From Janthinobacterium sp051380875 (GTDB lineage Bacteria > Pseudomonadota > Gammaproteobacteria > Burkholderiales > Burkholderiaceae_D): DNA of 64,000 bases. The notes under the pieces are model-generated. The model did no database searches and was not told the DNA's origin. It was given only the letters and a program-made list of their open reading frames with translations. A program made the position numbers and the translations under genes. The DNA is taken from assembly GCF_051380875.1 (NCBI RefSeq), contig NZ_JBNYXW010000005.1, positions 124,001 through 188,000 on the forward strand, in the 5' to 3' direction. Shown one piece after another: positions 7,734 to 15,620 of this stretch; positions within the stretch are counted from its first letter, which is position 1; each line of letters starts with the position of its first letter.

Positions 7734-8063
7734 ATGAAAAAAATATTTGCACTTCTCGTGCTTGCCGGCATAGCCAATGCCGTCACAGCGGCTGACATTG
7801 TAGGAAACGCCAAGGCAGCCACTGCCAAGGTGGAAATGTGTATCGGTTGCCACGGCATTCCCGGTTACAAGGCGACCTTCCCCGAAGTGTTCCAGGTGCC
7901 GATGATTGGCGGCCAGCCGGCAAAATACATCGAGAATGCGCTGCAAGCCTACAAGAAAGGCGACCGCAAGCACCCCAGCATGAAGGGCATCGCTACCAGC
8001 CTGTCGGACCAGGACATCGCCGATGTCGCCGCCTATTATGCGCAACAAGCCAAGCCGAACTGA
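7734..8063 (+). CDS. Periplasmic class I cytochrome c (c553-like), first of a pair
   Basis: The 109-residue precursor has a signal peptide (MKKIFALLVLAGIANAVTAA, cleavage near residue 20) and one haem-c site CIGCH at 36-40. A Met-containing segment (VPMIGG or HPSMKG) could supply the sixth haem ligand, and the C-terminal helix (DQDIADVAAYYAQQ) is typical of small c-type cytochromes. It is a periplasmic electron carrier. The second cytochrome starts 11 nt downstream. Convergent norR and the nitrite-reductase genes lie beyond, so the pair may supply electrons to NirK, although this is only positional inference. Confidence 0.92.
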   Translation: MKKIFALLVLAGIANAVTAADIVGNAKAATAKVEMCIGCHGIPGYKATFPEVFQVPMIGGQPAKYIENALQAYKKGDRKHPSMKGIATSLSDQDIADVAAYYAQQAKPN

Positions 8064-8074
8064 GGACCAGCCAG

Positions 8075-8416
8075 ATGAAAAAACTACTCGCCGCCCTGGT
8101 TTGTGCCACCGTCTCGTTCGGCGCCAGCGCCGCCGGCAATATCAATACGGGCAAGGCCCTGGCGGAAAAATACAGCTGCGCCACCTGCCACGGCAAGGAT
8201 TATGGTTCGCCTATCGATCCTTCCTATCCAAAACTGGCAGGCCAGCACAAGGATTACCTGGAACACGCCTTGACGGCGTATAAACGGGGCGACAAGCCGA
8301 ATGGCCGCAACAACGCCATCATGACGGGCCAGGTGAAACCGCTGAGCAACCAGGACATCAAGGACCTGGCCGCCTACTTCCACAGCCTGCCGACCACCCT
8401 GGTCATCCACCGCTGA
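8075..8416 (+). CDS. Periplasmic class I cytochrome c, second of a pair
   Basis: The 113-residue precursor has a signal peptide (cleavage near ASA-AGN, residue 19-20), one haem-c motif CATCH at 35-39, a likely axial Met in NAIMTG, and the closing helix NQDIKDLAAYFHSLP. It is a paralogue of the preceding gene and is co-transcribed with it (11-nt gap). The start at 8075 is the ATG that gives the signal peptide; frames opening further upstream overlap the first cytochrome. It is probably a periplasmic electron carrier. Its 3' end faces norR with only 14 nt between stops. Confidence 0.92.
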   Translation: MKKLLAALVCATVSFGASAAGNINTGKALAEKYSCATCHGKDYGSPIDPSYPKLAGQHKDYLEHALTAYKRGDKPNGRNNAIMTGQVKPLSNQDIKDLAAYFHSLPTTLVIHR

Positions 8417-8430
8417 GTAGTACCGCCCAT

Positions 8431-9987
8431 TCAAGCCTTCAGTCCCACTCGGCGCGCCAGCTTGTGCAAGTTGCTGGCGTCCAGCCCCAGCTGGCGTGCG
8501 GCCGCAGCCCAGTTATCCTGATGCAGGGCCAGCGCCTGGCGGATTGCCTGGCGCTGGCTCGCTTCCACCACCTGATGCATGGAAAGTAATGGCGCCGCTG
8601 TCTCTCCGCCTGATGCTGGCGCAGGCAGCAGCGTGGCCGCGCCGGCCGGCGCGTCCAAGGCATCGAGATCAAGCATATCCGTTTCCAGCGTCACAATGTC
8701 CTTGCGGTCCGCGCCGCGGATCACGGCTTTCAGCGCGGCACGGCTGATCACATGTTCCAGTTCGCGCACGTTGCCGGGCCAGCTGTAGTGGCATAGCGCC
8801 ACTTCCGCTGCGGCGGACAGGCGCAGGCTGCGCAGGCCCAGGCGTGCGCGGTTGAGTTCCAGGAAGCGCCCTGCCAGCAGCAGCACGTCATTGCCACGTT
8901 CGCGCAGCGGCGGAATCGGCACCGGATAGACGGACAGGCGGTGGTACAGGTCGGCGCGGAACGTGCCGTCGCGCACATGCTCGCGCAGGCTGCGGTTGGT
9001 GGCGGCGATGATGCGCACGTTGACGCGCCGCGGCCGGTCTGCCCCCAGGCGCTGGATTTCGCCGTTTTGCAAGGTGCGCAGCAGCTTCGCCTGTATCGAC
9101 AGCGGTAATTCTCCCACTTCATCGAGGAACAAGGTGCCCCCGTCGGCCGCCTCGAAACGGCCGGGCCGGTCGCTGACGGCGCCGGAAAATGCGCCGCGTA
9201 CATGGCCGAACAGTTCGCTCTCGGCCAAGGACTCTGGCAAGGCCGCGCAATTGACGTGGATCATGGGCTTGCCGGCGCGCCGCGACAAGCGGTGCAGCCG
9301 GTGCGCGCACAGCTCCTTGCCCACGCCCGTTTCCCCCAGCAGCAGCACGGGCAGCTCGGCATCGGCGACCACGCGCAGTTCATGCAGCAATTGCGTGATG
9401 GCGCCGCTCTGGCCCACGAAGTCGCTGTCCTCGTGCTGCACCTCCGGATTCGGCACCGCCGCGCTGCCCGACAGGCGCAGGGCGCGAATCTCCGCTTCCA
9501 GGCGGGTGACGCGCACGGCAGCTTCGATGGCACAGGCAAGTTCGCCCAGATCGCGCTGCGCACGGGCATCGAAAGTACCCACTTGCAGGGCATCGAGCGT
9601 GATCACGCCCCAGCGCGCCCCCTCCAGGTCGAGCGCCATGCCCATGCAATCGTGCACGGGCAGCGGTTCGCCGGGATGGTCGGCGATCAGGCCATCATAC
9701 GGATCGGGCAAGGCGCTGTCGTGATGGAAGCAGATCACGCCGCGCCGCTGCAGGATGGCGGCCAGGCGCGGATGGTCCGTGACGGCGAAGTGGCGCCCCA
9801 GCGCATCGCTGGCCAGGCCTGCCATCGCCACGGGCCGCAAATGTTCCCCATCCAGTTTGAGCAGGGCCACGGCTTCGCAGCCGAAGTGCGCGCGCAGGCT
9901 GCCCACCAGGCGCTGCAGGCGCACTGCCACAGGAAGGTCGGCCACCAGGTCGGTTAGCAGCAAGAGATGTGTATTGGTCGTGGTCAT
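8431..9987 (-). CDS. norR: NorR, nitric-oxide-responsive sigma-54 activator
   Basis: The 518-residue protein has an N-terminal GAF domain, an AAA+ domain and a C-terminal Fis-type HTH. Residues known in Escherichia coli NorR to surround the NO-sensing iron are kept: Asp95 and Asp98 in LPDPYDG, Cys114 in VHDCMG and Asp132 in LDAL. Walker A is GETGVGKE (218-225). The sigma-54 contact loop is GAFSGA (265-270), a conservative Thr-to-Ser change from GAFTGA. The HTH is NWAAAARQLGLDASNLHKL. The start at 9987 is chosen by alignment; an ATG nine nucleotides upstream is possible. It is divergent from nirK; three NorR-type sites and a sigma-54 promoter lie between them, and the first site overlaps its own start codon. 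Confidence 0.95.
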   Translation of the reverse strand: MTTTNTHLLLLTDLVADLPVAVRLQRLVGSLRAHFGCEAVALLKLDGEHLRPVAMAGLASDALGRHFAVTDHPRLAAILQRRGVICFHHDSALPDPYDGLIADHPGEPLPVHDCMGMALDLEGARWGVITLDALQVGTFDARAQRDLGELACAIEAAVRVTRLEAEIRALRLSGSAAVPNPEVQHEDSDFVGQSGAITQLLHELRVVADAELPVLLLGETGVGKELCAHRLHRLSRRAGKPMIHVNCAALPESLAESELFGHVRGAFSGAVSDRPGRFEAADGGTLFLDEVGELPLSIQAKLLRTLQNGEIQRLGADRPRRVNVRIIAATNRSLREHVRDGTFRADLYHRLSVYPVPIPPLRERGNDVLLLAGRFLELNRARLGLRSLRLSAAAEVALCHYSWPGNVRELEHVISRAALKAVIRGADRKDIVTLETDMLDLDALDAPAGAATLLPAPASGGETAAPLLSMHQVVEASQRQAIRQALALHQDNWAAAARQLGLDASNLHKLARRVGLKA

Positions 9988-10037
9988 AGATACCATGCAG
10001 GGTACAAGGAACCACTTTAAAAGGGGGTCATAAACAC
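9983..10037 (+). promoter_or_regulatory. Three GT-N7-AC NorR enhancer-type sites
   Basis: The pattern GT-N7-AC, the core of NorR sites at E. coli norVW, occurs three times: 9983-9993, 10002-10012 and 10027-10037. The E. coli promoter also has three such sites. They lie 41-95 nt upstream of the sigma-54 -24 element, a normal enhancer distance. The first covers the norR start codon, which suggests autoregulation. Confidence 0.8.
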
Positions 10038-10077
10038 CATGCAATTTTCAAATCATTGATTTAGAACAAGTTTTTCC

Positions 10078-10092
10078 TGGCACACGGTTTGC
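10078..10092 (+). promoter_or_regulatory. Sigma-54 (-24/-12) promoter of the nirK operon
   Basis: The sequence TGGCAC-ACGGT-TTGC matches the sigma-54 consensus (TGGCAC-N5-TTGC) exactly, with correct spacing. Transcription would begin near 10104, about 34 nt before the nirK start codon. Together with the upstream GT-N7-AC sites and the adjacent norR it defines an NO-activated promoter. Confidence 0.9.
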
Positions 10093-10137
10093 CTAGGTAG
10101 TCGTGCCGAACCGGCATACAAGACCAAGGAAAGCTTG

Positions 10138-11604
10138 ATGAAAACAATTCCGTCCCTCAGCGCCATTGCCGCCGCCGTCTGTGCCCTGGCCATGCCCCTG
10201 TCCGTACAGGCCCAGGCGGCAGCGCTCGCGGCACCCAAGGCTGCCGCGAGCGCTGCCGCGATCAAACACTATGAGCTGCAGACCAACATCGTCGATGGCA
10301 AGATGGTGTTCATCGGCGCCAAGGGCCAGGTTAATCCTGTGCTGACGGCGAACGTGGGTGACACGGTGGAACTCGTGCTGAAAAGCGGCGAAGGCGCCGA
10401 GCACGACCTGCTCATTCCGGAACTGAACGTGGCCTCAAGCAAATTCAGCGCCAATACAGGCACCACCACCGTGCGCTTCAAGGTCACGCGCGCCGGCACC
10501 TTTACGTATTACTGTTCCATCCCCGGCCACCGGCAGATCGGCATGGAAGGCAAACTGGAAGTGACCGGCACCTCGGTGGCTGAGGCCGGGGGGGCGGCTG
10601 CTGGCGCTGGCAGCGCGGCGAATGAATCGAGCCAGGCCGCGCTGGCCCTCTACACGCCGGCGCCGGCGCCCATGCGCGGGCCTGATCCATCGGCCGTCAG
10701 CGTTGCTGCCAACCCGGCTTCCGTGCCAGCGGCCATCGGCGCGCGCGCGCCGCAGACACTGAAATACCGCATGGAGACGGTGGAACTGCCTGGCAAGCTG
10801 GACGACGGCACCACCTTCACCTACTGGACCTTCAATCGCCAGGTGCCCGGACCGATGCTGCGCGCCCGCGTGGGCGACACGGTCGAACTGACGCTGTTCA
10901 ATGCGAAGGACAGCAAGATGATCCATTCGATCGACCTGCACGCGGTCACGGGTGGCCATGGCGGCGGCCAGCATACGCAGGTGGCGCCGGGGCAGGAAAA
11001 GACCGTCACCTTCAAGGCCCTCAATCCCGGCCTGTATGTGTACCACTGCGCCACGCCGCTGGTGCCACAGCATATCGCGGCCGGCATGTACGGCATGATC
11101 CTGGTCGAACCCGAAGGCGGTCTGTCCAAGGTGGACCGCGAGTATTACGTGATGCAGGGCGAGATGTACACGGGCCGCCCGCATGGCGCGCCCGTGCACC
11201 AGGAGGCGAACCTGGAAAAGATGGCCAACGAACTGCCCGACTATTACGTCTTCAACGGCGAAGTGGGCGCCCTGAGCAAGACCCACAAGCTGCAGGCCAA
11301 GGTCGGCGAGACCGTGCGCATTTATTTTGGCGTGGGTGGCCCCAACAAGATTGCGTCGTTCCACATCATCGGCGAGATCTTCGACAAGGTGTATAGCGAA
11401 GGCTCCATCAGCAGCCCGAAACACGACGTGCAAACCACGCTCGTGGCGCCCGGCGGCGCAACCATCGTCGAACTCAAGGTACAGCATCCGGGCAGCTATC
11501 TGCTGGTCGACCATGCGCTGTCGCGCGCCGGCAAGGGCGCAGTCGGCGTGCTGGAAGTCACGGGCGAGCCCGTGCCCGGCGTCTACCACGCCGGCGCCAA
11601 GTAA
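10138..11604 (+). CDS. nirK: Copper nitrite reductase NirK with an extra N-terminal cupredoxin domain
   Basis: The 488-residue precursor carries a signal peptide (to about residue 26, VQAQA). Residues about 45-145 form a cupredoxin with type 1 copper ligands His89, Cys126, His131 and Met136. An Ala/Gly-rich linker (about 145-205) follows, then a two-domain NirK. The NirK part has His263, Asp266 and His268 (HSIDLH), His303-Cys304 (YHCATPL), His312, Met317 and His409 (SFHIIGE), which supply the type 1 and type 2 sites. The N-terminal cupredoxin layout is like Hyphomicrobium NirK, where the extra domain handles electron transfer. It reduces nitrite to NO in the periplasm. A second-sphere catalytic His is not obvious (YYVFNGEVG, residues 369-377). 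The start at 10138 follows AAGGAAAG; it is first in the nirK-ytfE-norB operon. Confidence 0.94.
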   Translation: MKTIPSLSAIAAAVCALAMPLSVQAQAAALAAPKAAASAAAIKHYELQTNIVDGKMVFIGAKGQVNPVLTANVGDTVELVLKSGEGAEHDLLIPELNVASSKFSANTGTTTVRFKVTRAGTFTYYCSIPGHRQIGMEGKLEVTGTSVAEAGGAAAGAGSAANESSQAALALYTPAPAPMRGPDPSAVSVAANPASVPAAIGARAPQTLKYRMETVELPGKLDDGTTFTYWTFNRQVPGPMLRARVGDTVELTLFNAKDSKMIHSIDLHAVTGGHGGGQHTQVAPGQEKTVTFKALNPGLYVYHCATPLVPQHIAAGMYGMILVEPEGGLSKVDREYYVMQGEMYTGRPHGAPVHQEANLEKMANELPDYYVFNGEVGALSKTHKLQAKVGETVRIYFGVGGPNKIASFHIIGEIFDKVYSEGSISSPKHDVQTTLVAPGGATIVELKVQHPGSYLLVDHALSRAGKGAVGVLEVTGEPVPGVYHAGAK

Positions 11605-11638
11605 TGCGCCCATCCGACACTCAAACAAGGAGATTTTC

Positions 11639-12316
11639 ATGGAACTGATCGACCAATCGCTGGGCCAGCTGGCCCGCCGCATCCCGGGCGCCACGCGCCT
11701 GTTCGATGCGCACCGCCTGGATTTCTGCTGCGGCGGCAACAAGACCCTGCGCGCGGCGGCCGAGGCGGCCGGCGTCGATGCCGCACCCCTCATCGCGCAG
11801 CTGCAGGAACTGGAAGGGCGCGCCGATACCAGCGGCGAGCGTGACTGGCAGGACGCCACCGCGCCGGAGCTGGTGCAGCACATCCTGGCGCGCTACCACG
11901 CCGTGCACCGCGAACAGCTGCCCGAGCTGATACGCCTGGCGCGCAAGGTGGAGCAGGTGCATGGCGAACGCGCCGACTGTCCGCATGGCCTGGCCGAGCA
12001 TTTGTCGGCCATGGCGCAGGAACTGGAAAGCCATATGCGCAAGGAGGAAGACGTGCTGTTTCCCATGATCGTGCGCGGCCAGGGCCCCATGGCCGGCGCG
12101 CCCATCAACGTGATGCGCATGGAGCACGATGATCATGGCGTCGCCCTGCGCGCCGTGGAGGAAATGACCAATGGCATCAGCACGCCGAGCGGTGCCTGCA
12201 CCACCTGGCGCGCGCTCTACACGGGGCTGCGCACCTTCCGCGAGGATTTGATGGCGCATATCCATACCGAAAACAATATCCTGTTCGAGCGCTTTGCGCC
12301 GGCCGTGGTGCACTGA
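11639..12316 (+). CDS. ytfE: RIC/YtfE/ScdA-type di-iron protein (iron-sulfur cluster repair, NO response)
   Basis: The 225-residue protein has the ScdA N-terminal domain with DFCCGG (about residues 29-34), followed by a hemerythrin-like domain whose His and Glu residues (YHAVHRE, HMRKEEDVLFP, MEHDDHG, HIHTENNILF) bind a di-iron centre. Family members repair nitrosylated iron-sulfur centres or bind NO; the Ralstonia homologue NorA lies in the norR-norA-norB locus. Here it sits between nirK and norB, AAGGAG is well spaced before the ATG, and 15 nt separate it from norB. It would limit NO damage during nitrite respiration. Confidence 0.93.
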   Translation: MELIDQSLGQLARRIPGATRLFDAHRLDFCCGGNKTLRAAAEAAGVDAAPLIAQLQELEGRADTSGERDWQDATAPELVQHILARYHAVHREQLPELIRLARKVEQVHGERADCPHGLAEHLSAMAQELESHMRKEEDVLFPMIVRGQGPMAGAPINVMRMEHDDHGVALRAVEEMTNGISTPSGACTTWRALYTGLRTFREDLMAHIHTENNILFERFAPAVVH

Positions 12317-12331
12317 CAAAGGAAAGACCGC

Positions 12332-14623
12332 ATGGGTCCCTATAAAAAACTCTGGTTCACTTTGATCGGCGTGCTGATCGTGACCTTTTCACTGCTGGGC
12401 TATTACGGCGTCGAAGTTTACCGGCAGGCGCCGCCGATTCCCGCGCAAGTGGTGACACAAGACGGCAAACAGCTGTTCGACCGCGAGGGCATTCTCGATG
12501 GCCAGACGGCCTGGCAATCCGTGGGCGGCATGCAGCTCGGTTCCATCTGGGGCCACGGCGCCTACCAGGCGCCCGACTGGACAGCCGACTGGCTGCACCG
12601 CGAACTGACGGCCTGGCTGGAACTGGCCGCGCAGCACGAACACGGCAAGGCTTACGCGGCATTGGACGGCCCCGCGCAGGCGGCGCTGCGCGAAGCGCTG
12701 AAGATGGAATACCGTGGCAACCGGGTTGACGATGCGCAAATACTGCACCTGTCGCCGCGCCGCGTGCAAGCCATCGCCCACACGGCGCACTATTACGACC
12801 AGCTATTCTCCGACGCCCCGGCACTGCGGACCAGCCGCGAGCATTTCGCCATGAAGGAAAACACCTTGCCCAGTGCCCAGCGGCGCGCGCAGATGACGCA
12901 GTTCTTCTTCTGGACCGCGTGGGCCGCCGCTACCGAACGGCCTGGCCAGAAAGTCACGTACACGAACAACTGGCCGCACGAGCCGCTGATTGGCAACCAG
13001 CCCAGCGGCGAAAACCTGGTCTGGTCGGTCGCCAGCGTGGTGGTGCTGCTGGCCGGAGTCGGCTTCCTCGTGTGGGGCTGGGCCTTCCTGCGCAATCACG
13101 ACGAGGCGCTGCCGGCCCCCGGCGCGCGCGATCCGCTGACGACCTTTGCCCTCACGCCATCGCAGCAGGGATTGGGAAAATATCTGTTCCTGGTGGTCGC
13201 CCTGTTCATCTTCCAGGTGTTCATTGGCGGTTTCACGGCGCACTACACGGTCGAAGGGCAGCAGTTCTACGGCGTTGACGTCTCGCGCTGGTTCCCGTAC
13301 GCGCTGACGCGCACCTGGCATATCCAGGCCGCGCTGTTCTGGATCGCCACCGGCTTTCTTGCCGCCGGCCTGTTCCTCGCGCCTTTGATCAATGGCGGCA
13401 AGGATCCAAAATGGCAACGCCTGGGCGTCGACGTGCTGTTCTGGGCGCTGGTGGCTGTCGTTGTCGGCTCGTTTATCGGCAATTATCTTGCGATTGCGCA
13501 AGTCATGCCACCCGAGTGGAACTTCTGGCTCGGTCATCAGGGCTATGAATATGTGGACCTGGGCCGTCTATGGCAGATCGGCAAGTATGTCGGTATCCTG
13601 CTGTGGCTGGTGTTGATGCTGCGCGGCGTGGTGCCAGCCCTGCGTCAACCGGGCGGCGACAAGAATTTGCTGGCGCTGCTGACCGCGTCCGTTGGCGCCA
13701 TCGGCCTGTTCTACGGCGCCGGCCTGTTCTACGGCGAGCGCACGCATCTGTCCGTGATGGAATACTGGCGCTGGTGGGTGGTGCACCTGTGGGTGGAAGG
13801 CTTCTTTGAAGTCTTCGCCACCACGGCGCTGGCCTTCATCTTCTCGACCCTGGGCCTGGTGTCGGTGCGCATGGCCACGGCGGCCAGCCTGGCCTCGGCC
13901 TCGCTGTTCATGCTGGGCGGTATTCCCGGCACCTTCCACCACCTGTACTTTGCCGGCACCACCACGCCCGTGATGGCCATCGGCGCGAGTTTTAGCGCGC
14001 TGGAAGTGGTGCCGTTGATCGTGCTGGGACATGAAGCGTGGGAAAACTGGCGCCTGAAAGAACGTGCGCCATGGATGGAGCAGTTGCGCTGGCCGATGAT
14101 GTGTTTTGTCGCCGTCGCCTTCTGGAACATGCTGGGGGCCGGCGTGCTGGGCTTCATGATCAACCCGCCCGTGGCGCTGTATTACATCCAGGGGCTGAAC
14201 ACGACCCCGGTGCATGCGCATGCGGCACTGTTCGGCGTGTACGGCTTCCTGGCGCTGGGCTTCACTTTGCTGGTGCTGCGCTATTTGCGGCCGCACTACC
14301 AGTTCAGTCCTGCGCTGATGAAGACGGCTTTCTGGGGCTTGAATGCAGGCCTGGTACTGATGATCTTCACCAGCTTGTTGCCGATTGGCATCATCCAGTT
14401 CCACGCCAGCGTGACGGAGGGCCTGTGGTATGCGCGCAGCGAAGAGTTCATGCAGCAACCGCTGCTGCAGACTTTGCGCTGGGTGCGCACCTTTGGCGAC
14501 GTGGTCTTTATCGTGGGCGCCGTCGCCATGGCGTTGCAGGTGGTGCTGGGCTTGCTGGAGAAGGAAGCGCCGGCGCTGCCGCAAGCGGGGCAGCGCATGA
14601 AAGAGGCGGCGCAGCCCATCTGA
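12332..14623 (+). CDS. norB: Quinol-dependent nitric oxide reductase, qNorB type
   Basis: The 763-residue protein has the length of qNorB rather than of cytochrome-dependent NorB. The N-terminal periplasmic part contains the family block SIWGHGAYQAPDWTADWLHRE (about residues 70-90). It is followed by about 13 further membrane helices of the haem-copper oxidase fold with conserved His, such as TRTWHIQAALFW, VVHLWVEGFFE, HHLYFAG and THAHAALFG-like HAHAALFGVYG. It reduces NO to N2O at the inner membrane with electrons from quinol. It is third in the NorR-controlled operon; AAAGGAAAG precedes the start. No nosZ or cytochrome norC is present, so the window encodes nitrite to nitrous oxide only. 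Confidence 0.95.
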   Translation: MGPYKKLWFTLIGVLIVTFSLLGYYGVEVYRQAPPIPAQVVTQDGKQLFDREGILDGQTAWQSVGGMQLGSIWGHGAYQAPDWTADWLHRELTAWLELAAQHEHGKAYAALDGPAQAALREALKMEYRGNRVDDAQILHLSPRRVQAIAHTAHYYDQLFSDAPALRTSREHFAMKENTLPSAQRRAQMTQFFFWTAWAAATERPGQKVTYTNNWPHEPLIGNQPSGENLVWSVASVVVLLAGVGFLVWGWAFLRNHDEALPAPGARDPLTTFALTPSQQGLGKYLFLVVALFIFQVFIGGFTAHYTVEGQQFYGVDVSRWFPYALTRTWHIQAALFWIATGFLAAGLFLAPLINGGKDPKWQRLGVDVLFWALVAVVVGSFIGNYLAIAQVMPPEWNFWLGHQGYEYVDLGRLWQIGKYVGILLWLVLMLRGVVPALRQPGGDKNLLALLTASVGAIGLFYGAGLFYGERTHLSVMEYWRWWVVHLWVEGFFEVFATTALAFIFSTLGLVSVRMATAASLASASLFMLGGIPGTFHHLYFAGTTTPVMAIGASFSALEVVPLIVLGHEAWENWRLKERAPWMEQLRWPMMCFVAVAFWNMLGAGVLGFMINPPVALYYIQGLNTTPVHAHAALFGVYGFLALGFTLLVLRYLRPHYQFSPALMKTAFWGLNAGLVLMIFTSLLPIGIIQFHASVTEGLWYARSEEFMQQPLLQTLRWVRTFGDVVFIVGAVAMALQVVLGLLEKEAPALPQAGQRMKEAAQPI

Positions 14624-14644
14624 CGGGGCCGGTATTTGCCTGGA

Positions 14645-15067
14645 TTAGCGGCGGCGTATGCAGTCGATGTACGCTTCCGTGTCGGGCGGCAAGCCCGAGC
14701 GCTGCGAGGCCCAGATCATCTGGCCCAGGCATTCCATCACTTCGTGCTGGGCGGCATGGGCCGAATCGAGGCGCTGCGTCAGTTGCTGCACGGCCGGGCG
14801 GATGCCGCGCGGCTGGTCTACCTGCACCTGTTCCGTAATCGACAAATGCATGGACAGGTGCAGGAAGGGATTGGCTTGCCCCCCTTCGACGGAATAGTCG
14901 CGCGCCAGCGCCGCTTCAACGTCGCTCAACTCGTTTTCATATTCGGGGTGTTCCAGGATCCAGTCGAGCGCGATGGCTTCCATGGGGGTGAGGATCTCGT
15001 GGGCACGGTGCTTGCGCAATGTTTCGCAAAAGAATCGGCGGACATCGTCGGAAGAGGGGTTGAACAT
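14645..15067 (-). CDS. DUF1841 family protein
   Basis: The 140-residue soluble protein matches the beta/gammaproteobacterial DUF1841 family: MFNPSSDDVRRFF at the start, LTPMEAIALDWILEHPEYE, NPFLHLSMHLSITEQ and HEVMECLGQMIW. Its function is not known. The start at 15067 gives the usual family N-terminus. It converges on norB, with 21 nt between the two stops, and stands alone as a single-gene unit. Confidence 0.9.
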   Translation of the reverse strand: MFNPSSDDVRRFFCETLRKHRAHEILTPMEAIALDWILEHPEYENELSDVEAALARDYSVEGGQANPFLHLSMHLSITEQVQVDQPRGIRPAVQQLTQRLDSAHAAQHEVMECLGQMIWASQRSGLPPDTEAYIDCIRRR

Positions 15068-15620
15068 GGCTGGATGACTATGGCAAAGGGCAGCCGGCAT
15101 TGTACCGCGTACGCTAGTGTGCGCGCTGTGGCTGCCGCTTTTAATCCTGCTACGGGTTGGACGCCGCCTACTTTGCGGGCATCTCCGTCAAGTCCGCTGG
15201 CGTCTGCAGCCATCGGTGATGGCGATGCGCAAGCGTGCGCCCACGTGCGTCACGCGCCTGCGTTCATGCTCCCATAGTCACCTCAATTTAATACCTTTTA
15301 GTAAGTATTATCCACTACCGCTGCCGCCCGGCAGCGTCAAATAACGGTGATAAAATCGCCGTTCTTGATATTTGCACTGGACACGACGGCGATTTTATTG
15401 CCGGTTTTTCAGCCGACAACGACGTCCGCACTATCCATTGCCTGCACCTTTTCCAGCAGATCTTGCTCTCGGACCAAGCCTGAGAGCAGCAGCATGCTTG
15501 TCGCCACCGACATCCGCTCCTCCGGGCGCCTCGGCTGGCTGTCTTTCGTGCAATGCAGCGATGGTGCCGCCGCAGTGGCGCACAAGAATAATCCCTCAGT
15601 ATCCATAAACGGAGTTACGT
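15068..15620. other. Gene-free stretch upstream of mqo with strong inverted repeats
   Basis: This 553-nt gap contains no coding frame with family resemblance. Two structures stand out. A 7-bp GC hairpin lies at 15319-15336 (CGCTGCC/GGCAGCG). A long inverted repeat at 15345-15403 is followed by T residues. The remainder has no recognised motif. Small open frames on both strands near 15350-15690 have no recognisable homologues and overlap the start of mqo. Confidence 0.6.
15345..15409 (+). terminator. Long stem-loop with T-run in the mqo upstream region
   Basis: The arms at 15345-15362 and 15386-15403 are 18 nt each and pair fully as RNA, including two G-U pairs, around a 23-nt loop. The right arm is followed by GTTTTT, so on the plus strand it looks like an intrinsic terminator. 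It lies about 212 nt before the mqo start codon, so it may end an upstream short transcript or attenuate mqo. Confidence 0.55.
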
